Source: Hymenochaete sp. R1
Taxonomy: Eukaryota > Basidiomycota > Agaricomycetes > Hymenochaetales > Hymenochaetaceae
Assembly: GCA_019400425.1 (NCBI GenBank)
Contig: JAFREE010000003.1
Location: forward strand, 1 to 64,000
Length of the DNA: 64,000 nucleotides
Reading direction: 5' to 3'
Part shown: positions 45,566-59,378 of the stretch, piece after piece
Numbering within the stretch: position 1 is the first letter of the stretch
How the letters are laid out: every line of letters begins with the position of its first letter
Made by a program: the position numbers and the translations under genes
The notes under the pieces: generated by a model
Database searches by the model: none
What the model saw: only the letters and a program-made list of their open reading frames with translations
What the model was told of the DNA's origin: nothing

Positions 45566-46175
45566 CTTGACTTGCGTTTTGGCAGCACAACACTCGCCGC
45601 CGAATTTTGAAGCCAAAGAGATGAGATCGACATATATTAGTGTCGATCATGTTTCATCTCTCGTTTGCGCACCTAAAATTTCAAATTTCAAACTTTGGAA
45701 AGTAAACCATGTTCAGATTCAAGATCACTCCATTGCAATAAAAGGCATCTCTTTACTATCATTTCCGTACGAAGTACAATACATTATCGAGCGTGGGACC
45801 CGAAGTTAAGTTCCGCATCCGAGTCCATTTAATCCCAACGTCCGCCGCCATACAGGAAAGGGAGGGGGGTGGCAACATCGGGACGTAAAGAAGGTGGGGG
45901 GCAATAGTTAGGCTTACAGCGCGACAGACAACAACGGTCGGGGGGTTTCATTCAAAAATTTATGAGATGAACAGAACAGAAACGAAGATTTCATCATGAG
46001 AAGGGGGAAATGGGAATCGAATAGGGTTCGGGAGGGAAAAGGACGTGGAAAAACATAAGAGAGATCGTGAGTTTGGACGATTGAGGCCGGGAGAAAGAGT
46101 TCAAGGAATGCATGTGCTCGCTCGGCGCTCGCTGGGTTTTTCAGGGCCATTAATCATATTGATGCAGCCACACAT
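45566..46175. other. Intergenic, no gene seen
   Basis: Spacer between the IMP4 start and the 3' end of the RNB gene, both on the minus strand. It contains the IMP4 promoter. The region is low in ORFs, with several G-runs. Confidence 0.5.
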
Positions 46176-49100
46176 TCACTTCCTAAGCTGATGTTCCTCG
46201 GCATACGGATTGACACTGTACACTTTGATCACTGGGGGACTCTTTGTCAAATCGGCAGTGACGATCACCTGATAAAGAGAGAATAAAGTTATGATAAGGT
46301 AAGTAACAGCAACCGTCTCCATAGAGAATATATACGTACCGGTACCGTCATCAGTTCACGAATGTCCTGGATCTTGTGGCCTGATGGCGTCGTACGAAGA
46401 CCCTCGAACTGAGGCTTCGCTTTGGCTTTCGAAATCAACCGCTGCTTGGACGTTTCCTTCTCCGTAGTGTCGGCGTTACTTCTTCCCAGAACGACCTCAT
46501 CCGCGTCGTCCTCGTCGAATAGCGCCGACTCGTCGTGAACGGAGCGGGAAGATACCTCCATCTTCACAGCGTGCTGCTCAACCGTCTGCTTGACTTTCTT
46601 GAGATGCTCGTCATCGCTGTTCTCGGCAAGCCAAGAGATGACATCGCGAGCCGACCAGTAGATCTGGAGTGTATGGCTGTGCTCGTCATAGACATGATTC
46701 TGCAATACAGTCTTAATAATCAGTCAATCCAAGAGGCCAGATTATGGCTCACATCAATAGGCATTTGATCAACATGGACACGCTTCTCAATGCCAAACTC
46801 CGGTACAAGGACGTCGAACGCAGCATCAAGAACGCCAACGACGGTTGCCGGGCGAATGACAGGGCCGTAACGCTGAGTCAAGTCCGAGATCATGACACAA
46901 AGATACAGATGAGTTGACTGCTCCTGTGCCAATTTCGCGGATTCCTTCTTACTATAGCAAATAGGTCTGATAAGCGACTCAAAACCAAAGTCAAACCACG
47001 TACATGTTACACTGTTGAGCGATCTTTGCTACCGAATCACGATCCATCGCAAACTTGACCTCTGTGCCAGCTCCGGCGGTGACAATGGACTCGAGTTGAC
47101 GATGGACAATGATATCTGCATAGCGACGAATAGGAGACGTGAAGTGCGTGTACAGAGGCGCGTTCAACGCATAGTGACTGTACTTCGCGATGTCCAACAT
47201 CCCAGCACAGAAGTACTTGGCTGTAAACATTGCCTTCGAAGCGATGATCCCTAAAAGTTTCTTCGCAGACGCATCAGAGATGTTATTGAAGCACTTTTGT
47301 AAGGCTCCCGCAGAAGCGGTGTCGAACTCATATCCGAGACGCAAAGCACGATCCTTGAATATGTTGAGGCGGCGTTCAGTAGGCTCTTCATGACGACGAA
47401 GAAGTGCTTGCTCAGGTAAGCTATGCGCGATTTGCTGGGAGACCGTAAAGTTGGTGAGGAGCATGAACTCCTTGACCAGTTTGTGCGAATCAGTCTGTTC
47501 ATGACTTGAAGTGTCCATGGGCAACCCGTTGTCGTCAAGAGCGAAGATCAGACGCAAGGTCTCAATCTCGAGAACGCCTGCCTGTTCACGCTGTGCCCGC
47601 ACGCACTTCGCGAGATTGTTCAAGGTCCTCAAATCTCGTTCGACATCGGAGGTAGCGAACTCCGAAGCCACGCTTGTTGGCGTCAAGGGCTTGCCTTCCA
47701 AAACGGACTGCACTCCGGGATACGAAAGTTTTGCGCATGACCTTCATAAAGAACTCAGTCCTTCAGTCTGTAGCGAGCAATAAAGGCACTCACTTGATAA
47801 TCGATTTTTCGAACCGCTTCTTGAGAATCTTACCGTCCTCAGTCATCGTGAAGATGATTGAGAACGTCAAGCGCTCCTGACCAGGCCGGAGACTGCAAAT
47901 CTCTTCGCTGAGCGCAGGAGGGAGCATCGGCACGGCACGTTGCACAAGATAGACACTCGTCGCTCTCTTCCGTGCGTCCCTGTCAAGAGCAGTGTTCGGC
48001 TTCACAAAGTGCGCCACGTCCGCGATATGCACACCAACGTCGAAAGTGCCATCCTCGTTCTTCTTGACCGACAACGCGTCGTCGTGGTCTTTCGACGTCT
48101 CCGGATCGATAGTGAAGACACGCTCCTTGCGCAGGTCCGTGCGCACCTCGAATTCACGTTCCGGAATGGTCCAGGGGGTGGGCGGGAGGCACTTCAGGAC
48201 GTTCTCTGTGAATTCCTCCGTAGGGAAATTGCAGTCCTTCAGTAGGGCGCTCGTCTCGACCTCAATATCACCAATTGGCCCAAGCTCTTCGACGAGCGTA
48301 CCGAATGGATGAAGGGAGCTTATGGGGTGGCGCTTGATGCACGCAACGAAGAGCTTATCAGCGTACGCCTCGGAGTTCTGCACGAAGTCAGGAGGGGCCT
48401 GTTCAGTCGGAATTGCAATGAGAGGAACACGCTTGTCGGTTGGCTTGAACCAGACGATCTTGGGCCGCTCAACAGGGCCACGCCTCTGGTCCTCACCGCG
48501 ATCGCCTTCGCGCTCCCTGCGTTCGGCCTCTTGCTTCTCCTTTGTCGCGGCAGAAGAGGGACGTAAAAGGCCAAGAGTACCTGAGAACAATTGTCCAGGC
48601 ATTCGTTCCACGACAGCAACTACGTGACCAGCGAATTGAGGTTTCACTTCGTCGGTTACCCTTTGAACTGTATTAGTTTCTCAAGCGATCACTACCATGC
48701 TTAGCACTCACTCCTCGTCTTCAAAGAGCATTAGTCCCTGTCCCTCAACCTCGACATCATCCTTCTTCTTATCATTCTTCCGTCCAGCAGCGCCTTTAGG
48801 GTCATACGCCGCGTTCTCCTCCTTCTTCCGCTTCTTCTCTTCCTTCTCCTTCTTCGTCCCCCACACCTCATCAACGTCGAGCAGTTCGACGGCGACAATG
48901 TCACCTTCAAGTGCACGGTTACGATCCTTCGAGCCGCAAATGTAGATATCTGCGTCGAGTACCTCGGTGGCGACATATGCATCCGACCTGTTGCGCTTGT
49001 TGACTCGCAGAATACCAACGACGAGCTTGCCGGCGGCAAGAAGCGGAGGCAAAGACGCCTGAGGAAGATAGGGCGCGAATAGCGACTTTCTCTGAGGTTG

Positions 49101-50965
49101 GCTACTCTGCTGCTGGAGCGCCATTTGGAACTGCTGCTGCTGTTGCTGGAGAAGATTGAGACCGCCGAGGCCCATCATGTTCGCTGCCATCATATTGGGC
49201 AACATGTTAGGAAAGCTGAACGAAGGCATCTTCTGGTGATGCCCCCCAGCGGCAGCACGGAATTGTTGCAGGCTTTGTAGCTGCGCCTGCGCCTGAGCTA
49301 AGTCAGTCAGTCCGGTGTTCGCATTCAGAGGCCCGACTCCTCCGTCTAGAGAAGCTATCAGCGTTCGATTCGAACGTCATTTATAAGAAACTTACTCATG
49401 CGCCAACTTGAATCAGCGCGCGAGGCTTGACGAGAATGAGAATGCGAATGAGATGGCTGCATGGCAGGAGGAGGCTGGAATCCATCGTCGAAACCTTCCT
49501 GACCCATGTTGTTCGGGTAACTGATAGATGCATTAGGTCCAACAGACTTGTTTAGAACATTGACACTGTGGCGACGACCATGACCTCTCGGCATCGTTGG
49601 CTGCGCATCGAGGCCCATCATCGGCGTGCTAAATTGACCCATAGCAGAGAAGCCGTTATTCATTGGACTGGGGAGTGTGCTCTGTACACGACGATGTCCA
49701 CCACCACGCGCCGGAAGGGCCGCACTCATGATAGGGTTCGAAGCCAGCTGTCGTTGATACAAGGCCGCTTGATGTTGCTGCAGCAACTCGATTTGATTCT
49801 GGAGGGCAAGCTGGAAAACACGCGTCAATTTCAAATGCATATACGTCATTCCTCAGACCAAACTAGTTCGCACCTGTTCAGCCATGATACCTGTGATTTC
49901 TCCTCCATTGCTGCTCGTGCGTCTGTGTTGCTCCTGCTGAGGTGGCGCTAAACTTTCTTGCTGCTGCTGCTGCGATTGTTGTTGGTGCTGTTGTGGAAAC
50001 TGGAAGTTCGCATCCTCTTCGCTGATAGCCGGAGCGATAGAGATGGGGTTCGTGCCGCGTCTTCTCGCGCCGAAGGTGAAGGACGGAGCAAGCTGCGGCC
50101 TGCCCGTGCCCGTAGGTCCCACTGTCTCACCCTGACCATCTTGACGCGCCAAGGCAGCAAATCGAGGAGCTGTGAACCCCTGTGACAACGAACGAGCATG
50201 CGCATTTTGGTTGTACGCAGCCTCTGCGATCTCGCCTTCTTCAAAAGCGCCGTCATCCATATCTTCGTTCATCGAGCCCAAGTTCGGAGAGTATGAGTTA
50301 CTGAAACCCATTTGTGGCGCACCGGCGCCACCGAGAGAAGCAGCCTTTCCGTGTCGCTGACCGTAATCCCGACCGGCGAGGCCAGGGAAAGAACCTGCAC
50401 CAGGTTGAAAGATGGGTGCATCAACGGGGAGCTTGGACTGCTGCGCAAGGTTGGACATGTTCACGTTGATGGGTGTGTTGTTGTCAGAAGGTGACTCGTT
50501 CGGGTTGAGACCCTTCATCTCAAGGACGAGACGATTGAGATTTGCGAGGGCGCCAGCGTTGTCGTCAGCTGGTGAAGATTCGTTGCTCGTCTGACCTGCA
50601 CCTGCGCCTGTCGCCGACACCGACCTCTGAGTGCGGTTCTGATTCTGATTGGATCCGGTATTGGTGTTGCGCCTGCCGCCACGACCTCCTCCCTCCTTCT
50701 GTATTCCTCGTTGCTTGTTGTTATTATTTCCTGTACTGTTGTTGTTTCCTGTGCCCTGTTGTTGCACAGATTCCTTCTTGTTGTGATTACTGGTACGCGA
50801 GGAGGGACGCGCATCAGGCTTGGAGCCCTGTTGAACGACGTTGCGAGGTGTCGTTGCACGCTTGCCTCCGCCGCCGCCACGGTTACCCTGTTTCGTAGGG
50901 ACTGGGACGTTGGCAGCTTTCTTTGGTACTGGCTGTTGTACGGATGACGGTACTTCGTCAGTCAT
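46176..50965 (-). CDS. RNB-family RNA-binding protein, SSD1/Sts5 or DIS3L2-like
   Basis: A multi-exon gene from ATG 50965 to TGA 46176, over 1,350 residues. The first 560 residues are disordered and Asn/Gln/Ser/Gly-rich, with a GGGGGKR stretch, poly-Gln and a Ser/His repeat. Two cold-shock/OB-type domains follow (KSLFAPYLPQASLPPLLAAG and YVATEVLDADIYICGSKDRN). The RNB domain carries FTIDPETSKDHDDALSVKK, VGVHIADVAHFV, LPPALSEEICSLRPGQERL and APLYTHFTSPIRRYADIIVH. A C-terminal S1-like domain ends the protein. The disordered N-terminus and overall order are those of fungal Ssd1/Sts5, a repressor of cell-wall mRNAs. Ascomycete Ssd1 proteins are considered pseudonucleases, yet the acidic residues of the IDP..D.DD motif are all here. 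Start choice is the first ATG with Ssd1-like sequence. Confidence 0.9.
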
Positions 50966-51627
50966 GTCGGAGCCGAAAAGAGAGAGCAACGAATTCGATT
51001 TTTATGCGGTGTTGTTACGGTGAATTTTACGAGTCTTTTTAGGTTTTTGATATTTTCCGATTTATCTAAGAGTAGTTGCAGGTCAGTGGGTAGGTATACT
51101 AACCAGGAGAACCAAGAAGTGAAATGGAGAGCTGCGGAGGGCGAGAAGCGCGGAATGCGAGTTCCGTCGGGGGGTACGGGAATGGAGCATAGGCTTACCT
51201 GTATGACAGAAAGAGTACAAGAGGGATTGCTTTGCCCTGTAGGGCTGGTGAGGAGTGGATGGAAGGCTTGCCTGAGTGTAGGCGCGACAGGTGGGTGAGA
51301 GAGAGGATGGGTAGGGTAGATTTGTAGATGATGGTAAAAGAGAGAGAAGGAAGTAAAGAGACGAGAAACCGAGAGAATCCTCTTGGAGCTGCGTTTTATC
51401 ACTCTGCCCCCCGCGTCCCTCACAGTTCCCACGCCTCCTTTTTCCGATTATTTATTTTACTCTTTGACTAATTTATTTAATTGGAAGGAAACAGCAGATA
51501 TAATTTATTGCAAGCATCTACCGTCTATTTTGTAGTTTGTTGACTAAGGTATGCATATGAACGAGGGAGTGTAATGTTATTCACCATCCTTCACCCACGA
51601 AGCGGCGTGCGTCGCAGACTTGCCGTC
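50966..51627. other. 5' region of the RNB gene
   Basis: Long 5' flank and probable 5' UTR of the RNB gene, running to the 3' end of IDH2. No separate gene was recognised. Confidence 0.5.
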
Positions 51628-53549
<1,922 letters not shown>

Positions 53550-53854
53550 GGAGAAAGGGAGAGGGTCTTGAAGTCGAAGAAAGTTGAGATGAGGGGCAAA
53601 AAGTGAAGGAGAAATCAACTTTTCCCGGCTTTCCGGCTGCTCCCGGTTCACTCATGACGCAGCATTCGCAGGTAGCGCACAAACAAATCATCCACATCCA
53701 CAATCGGAATCATTCATTCAATTCCTTCTTCAGATCGCATATACAAGTCCCAAAATAATTTACACTAAGATATGTCGGCCACAGATAAATGGTGAAGTGA
53801 TAATATGGGAATCTAAAGAGACGAGACGGTCGTCCGTCTGACATGGTATATAAA

Positions 53855-54736
53855 TCAGCTACTCAAGAGGTCGTTAAGCTGCTTCTGGTACTGCTCCAGA
53901 TTCTTCTCTTCTTCCTCGTCCACCGTTTCCTGGCTCTGTGGAAAAGATGATTTTATAATCGAGGATAAATTAGCGACAGTCAAAGCACTTACCGGTAAGT
54001 TGTTTTCGGCCGTGCCAGCTGCTCCCAGTTTCCCATCTGTGATGTCAAAGAGTACCTTATCCACTTCTGCGTCTGCCTCTTCTTCCAGCTCGTCATCGTC
54101 CTCCATGTTTAACATCATGTCATCCAGCATTTCATCCATGACTCCTGCCTATGACGAAGTCAGCTCGAGCATAAATTGAGACAAGCACATCACATGTACC
54201 TTTGTCAGCTCCATGCTCAAATTGCGCATGCTTGAGCTGATTTGGTGCACCTTGACGAGCGAATTCGAAATCTTCATGATTTCTGTCGACTTTTGCAACG
54301 ATCCGGTCATCTTGTACATGGCTAGAGCATTTCAGTATTGATATTTTTGCCCCCATCTGGTAGAAATACTCACCCAGTTGCTGTACAAGGTGGGTATTGA
54401 TCGAGCCCAACTGTGCCTTGCTCACCGACAGTCTATCCTTCTGCTTGTTACTCCGTACAACCTCCTTCGCCAAAATAGTCGCATTCTTTGAATCGCCGGA
54501 TTTCGCAAGTTGTTTCACCTGCGTCTTCGCCTTCCTCGTGGCCATCTCCAACTAAAAGACCACCCGACAAATATGTCAGCTTTTCATTGCATCGCAGAAA
54601 GGCAAAGGCTACGGAGCGTGCCAACCTCCCTCATGTCCCGATCGAGTCGGCGTTGTTCAGTGCGGATATTGCTCTGGAGGGCCCGTATCCGCTCTTCTGG
54701 AGTTGGGCCATAGAGAAAGCGGTTAATGGCTTGCAT
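53855..54736 (-). CDS. VPS24: ESCRT-III subunit Vps24/CHMP3
   Basis: Five exons splice from ATG 54736 to TGA 53855, about 218 residues. The N-terminus MQAINRFLYGPTPEERIRAL leads into the basic first helix with EQRRLDRDMREL. The Snf7 domain follows: KAKTQVKQLAKSGDSKNATI, LAKEVVRSNKQKDRLSVSKA, AMYKMTGSLQKSTEIMKISN and MELTKAGVMDEMLDDMM. The acidic tail DDDELEEEADAEVDKVLFDI with the final KNLEQYQKQLNDLL is the MIM-type region read by Vps4. KMTGSLQKSTEIMK and MTGS/VMK spacing favour Vps24/CHMP3 over Vps2/CHMP2. ESCRT-III sorts cargo into multivesicular bodies. Confidence 0.88.
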
Positions 54737-55392
54737 GGCTTGTGGTGGTCATGGATTGCAGCGAAGTGGTTACTTATGGAGAACCTGCGTGCCACACTTG
54801 CCGATCGCATCCCCTTTCCGGCTAATATTCGCTCAGTCGCAGTCGCACTTCTTGACTTTGACTCTAACCCTCCAAAGACTATAAACCAACATCTCACCCT
54901 CTTCAACCTGTTAACTCTTTGGAAATCGACGGAACTGAGCTTAACGAATTCTTTGGGGCTCTGATGACTTGTTCACCCTTCACTAGTAGTGACTTACGCG
55001 GTATTTTATTCCTGCTGTGGATGCTAACCCTCATGCCCGTACTGCAGTCTGGAGAACTTTAGACCACAAAGCTTCGATAGCAATCATTAATTACTCATGA
55101 AAAACTACTACTAGAACTGCGAACTCCTTTGTCACCTGAATATTCCAAGGCGGGCTGAACTAATATCAATGGAGGCCGGGTTGATCCAAAATTCAGTGGC
55201 TGGATTAGGGCTGACCACTTGACTAGCTGTATAAAAATACTCATCCGGCTCGACTCTGTACTTTCCTTCATTCCCCTTCGTCCCAACATCAAGGATCTGG
55301 CATCCTCATCTACAACAATTTTTACGTTCTAACGCCCCTCCTACGCTCACGCACCCCGCTCACCAACTTGAAGCTCTCCGATCAACCTGGCC
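54737..55392. promoter_or_regulatory. Divergent intergenic region with TATA box
   Basis: Between VPS24 (minus) and the GPI protein (plus). A tataaaaata element at about 55230-55239 lies about 155 bp before the GPI protein ATG and is its likely TATA box. No other gene is seen. Confidence 0.5.
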
Positions 55393-56646
55393 ATGGCACC
55401 CAAGCAGCTCCTCTCCTCTCTCTTCCTCATCATCAGCATGCGCTTCGCCGCTGCTCAGATCCAGCCCACGACACCTGGTCCGAATGATACTTACGCGGCT
55501 GGATCGGACTGTACTGTCGCATGGAACATCGATAGCTCTGGACAATGGACGAACTTCACTATCGGTAAGTGACTGGCTTCGACGTATTTCATCGCGGTTT
55601 GGCTGACTTCACTGGGGTTGATCGGATGGGATTGCGTATAGACCTCATGTCGGGATCGAATACGAACATGAGCCTGGTGACGAATGTTGTTAACGGACTG
55701 GATGGGACAGACGAGAGTGTCACCCCCTACTCGTGGACATGTCCCGAAGTTGATCCCTTTTCCAAGATCTATTTCTACCAGGTGAGCTCACCCCTCTAAC
55801 ATACAAATAACTACATGCGAATACACTGTTGCTAACAATATTTGTATAATTTTGTAAACACAGTTTACGAACGGAAATGACAACTCGACGAGTGGATGGA
55901 CCACTAGATTCTCGGTAATGCTTTAGCCCTCTGAATATCTCTTACAATGCTCACTAACAGATCAAATATAGATTACGTCCCCTTCAAATGAGACGGTCCC
56001 TCCTGAGCACTCAATGCAGCCCAACGGGGATGCTGTGCCATGGGGTATCGGTCACATTAAAGACGACTCTGATAGCTTCTCGTCGTCTTCATTGTTCGGA
56101 AAGCACCATGGCTCTACCATGTTAACTCCAGCGCCATCCTCTACCGGTCGATCAAGGCACTCAACCAGCCGTCTCTCTTATGATGCTGACGATGACGAAA
56201 GCGAGACCGCTACAGCGACGGGCGACGACTCGGAGAGCCGCTCGGCCAAAGTAGCGGGTGCCAAATCGTCAGCCGCTCGTCCGACGGTCATGGCTCACTC
56301 CGGCTCAGACTCCGACTCAAACACAAGCACGGGCTCGGGGCCAAACGTCATGAACTCAGATGACCCTTCGTCATCGGATAGCGACAACTCGGATGGGAAC
56401 AACGGTAATGACGACTCAACTGGAGATGGAGGTGACAACGATAACGACAACGACAACACTTCAGACCAGAGTCAGAACAAAGGACGAGAATTTAAGAACT
56501 CTGGCTCTGCGGACGAAGCTGACAGCTCAGCGGGCGGGTATGCGGCGAAGAGCACTAGTAGTGCGGCGTGGGCTGGTCCCTTATTTTATTCTCAGCCGGT
56601 CCACTTGATGTTGACTGCGCTCATCATGGCCCTAGCGGCCATTTGA
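55393..56646 (+). CDS. Ser/Asp-rich secreted protein, GPI-anchored, Kre9/Knh1-like N-terminus
   Basis: Exons 55393-55564, 55642-55781, 55864-55914 and 55972-56646 join in phase to about 345 residues. A signal peptide (PKQLLSSLFLIISMRFAAAQ) is followed by an Ig-like fold of about 100 residues: PTTPGPNDTYAAGSDCTVAW, WTNFTIDLMSGSNTNMSLVT, SYTW-like YSWTCPEVD and KIYFYQFTNGNDNSTSGWTT. This is the pattern of the Ser/Thr-rich GPI family related to Kre9. A long Ser/Asp/Asn-rich spacer, typical of cell-wall stalks, follows. The C-terminus is a hydrophobic segment (VHLMLTALIMALAAI) after small residues, as required for GPI attachment. A role at the cell surface is inferred. Confidence 0.85.
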
Positions 56647-56756
56647 TCTTATTTATCTTTGCATTTGACCATCCATGTGTTATGCGTGCTATGTATTATA
56701 TATGTACTAACAAATCTCATCCGCGAGTGCATACAGGATGCAAGCTCAGTGGCAAG

Positions 56757-59084
56757 CTAACTACCAGAGAGCGATTCATCTATCATTCCGCGTACCCATG
56801 TTAATAAGCCCAAGGACTTGTCTTCCCTCTCAGCGAACGACATGTGCTTAATCGCAGTGGTATGTAACGGCTGCGTTCCAGAAGTGCTCGCTCTGTCTGA
56901 GGAAGACGGTGGGCGGGAAAATAGGTCCGCGTAGCACTCCAACGATAAATCATTGACACATTTGACTCGTACATTCCTTAGAATAGAATCGATAAGCGAC
57001 GGGCAATTATAGCAAAATAGAACTCAGGGTGACTCACAGCGCGCATCCTTCCCAGCGCCCCGCTGCTCGACACATCATCTCATCCACGAACCAGGTTCCA
57101 TTTAACGGCTCACAAATCCTACTGCCGATATCACATATCTGGCTTAACAAACTTCGCTCAATCTCATCCACGAGAAGTTGTGTTAGCTGTGGTATGGAGG
57201 CTATTGAGACCGTTGATTGGGGGAGATGTGCTGTGAGATTCGATGGAGAGGTGAAGGTGAAGCGGACAGTATGCCTGGGGTAAAACGGTTGGTCATCGCT
57301 GAATCACACGATGTAATTTTGCGTACCGGTTATTGATTCTGAGTATCGCTTCACCACCAAGCGGCTCTTTCCCATCGAGCAAGAGGTCAAGGTTTGTCGA
57401 TGCAGAGCTGTTGACACCTTCCAACCGAAGGTCAACTCCAATCCCATTGTCTCGCAGTTTTTGAATAGCCTGCATGAGCTCCTTGCGTACGCGTTTTAGG
57501 AACACTTGGTATTGAAGAAAGTCAATCACGGGCTGCAGCATGAGAGGTGGCTGAGGTGCTCTTGTGGGGTTTTTCGATCTATGGTGTTCCGGGCTTAGTC
57601 GCGCGGTCTTCACGAATTCATGTTGCCGAAGAAGTAGGATGGGGAGGACGGTGGCGATGAGGTCGCATAAGGCATGATCAACGATGTTAGATGAGCTCGG
57701 TTCCTCCGACATGAGAGATGCAGTCAACTCATCAACCTAGGGAAGTCAACCTTGAGTACATGACAGAGCACGATGCAAATCATCTCACCATTTCAAACCG
57801 TATCTCAACGTCCTGAGCCGCTTCGATAACGATCAATCGTTCTGACACTCGCACAGACGCTGTCGGAAGGTTTGCTGCTTCGTTGATAAGCTGTGTAAAT
57901 ACTTCCTTCTCCACAATTTCCATTTGAGCTTTCCCTAGCATACCGTCCAGACTCTCCATCGGCAGTGCTCGTGGACTACTTCTCGATATGGTGATGTCAG
58001 AAGTTGCACTTCTGCGTTTCAACGTGACACGAAGATTGGTTGAGTTACTATGGGGAAATACAAGTGGTTTGTTTGTGTTGGGTGATGAGAAGAAGGACAT
58101 GTGTGCGATTGCCTGGCGCCGGAATGCTGGAGGAGCTATAGTAGTAATTTCAATAGTCAATATAGATAAAAAATCACTAATTAAAATTAAACGCACATGA
58201 TTCGAGCCCGTAACAGACAAGAAAATCCTTACTGGCCTTGTCTGCTCCTTTGCCCGTTGGAGCACCTATAGGAAGGGGAGCAGTCACAAGCCCCCAGTTC
58301 GACTTTCTCAAGCGGAGAGCTTCCACCCAATATCTCTCCGAACGTATAGCGCTGCGTTCAACGCCGTCTGCCGCAACGCGCAGGACGTCGGCGGCCTTCC
58401 TGAGCGCGCTGTCCTTGCCGCCAGTAGCGAGTTGAGCATCAAAAGCTTGGACGGACAAGATGTTTGGTGAAGGTGTGATGATGGACGCAGACAAAAGGCC
58501 AGGTGCGACTACAGGCTCGGTCGATTGATTTGGTAGTGTGGAGAGCAAGTTCGGCCTCGCGGTTGCTGAAGGCGCAGTAGAGGAGACAAGTGACGACAAA
58601 AGATCGCGTGCTTGCGACATTTCACCGTACGCAATACTTAAAGGACATTCAGTGCTTGGAACCTGATAAGACCTTAGGTACGTACGTACTGAAGACGAGG
58701 GATGAGTTCTCCTCGCATTTTGAGTAGCATTTCAGGAGTCATTGGCCGAACGTCCTCGTCATCCTGCCCACTTTCTCCGGTGTCTGGTGGGTCCTTCTTA
58801 GCTTGATTATCTGTACTGGGCTGTCCTTCATCTTCATCTCGAGAGGCACCATAACGCTCAGAGGGATCTTTGTCGAAGAAATCCACGCCGCGTTCAATGA
58901 GTATGCGCCTGAACAGTTCACCGATTTTGGCGTCTTGTTCTTCTCGGGATTCGTAAATAAACTGTCCGTCAGGCGTTATATCAAGCAAAGTAGGTATCAG
59001 TTGGCCCTCATCGTTTTTATATGGACGTTCTAAGGAGAGTTTCGTCTTGTTCCATTCAAGGCTCTTGATCGCAGTCGAATCCAT
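56757..59084 (-). CDS. MED17: Mediator complex subunit 17
   Basis: About six exons splice in phase from ATG 59084 to the stop at 56757, roughly 690 residues. The Med17 order is visible: WNKTKLSLERPYKNDEGQLI, PTLLDITPDGQFIYESREEQ, MTPEMLLKMRGELIPRL, SQARDLLSSLVSS, RKAADVLRVAADGVERSAIR, SERYWVEALRLRKSNWGLV, CYGLESSPPAFRRQAIAHMS and LRKSNWGL followed later by VIDFLQYQVFLKRVRKELMQ. Helical N-terminal segments and the beta-rich C-terminal part are as in the family. Med17 is the scaffold of the Mediator head and is needed for RNA polymerase II transcription. An unusual feature is the TCA-T phase-1 intron inside LESS, which must skip an earlier AG. It is divergent from the Zn2Cys6 gene, 294 bp apart. 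Confidence 0.85.
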
Positions 59085-59378
59085 TGTCACGGTATGGGGA
59101 GGGAAGAGATAGTCGGTGTCACTCGGTGAGGATGAGAGAGAGAGAGATGGTTGGCGAAAGGCGAACCAATCGGTGTGTTAGAACGCGAACATCACGTGAT
59201 GTTATCTGATTGTATTGGCTCGGAGATTTGCGGATCTGCGGACCGTCGATTGGCGAGACGGGCGGACGGTGGTAAGGTTAAAATAAATTACTTTTAGAGT
59301 CATTCGTTCTTTGAATCTTTCCCTGTCCAGTCCTCTGACCTCAGGCGTGTTCGCCCCATTCACCACCTCCATAACCAG

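Noticed and set aside
47940..48627. Plus-strand ORFs opposite the RNB gene
   Set aside because: Shadows of a strongly conserved coding strand.
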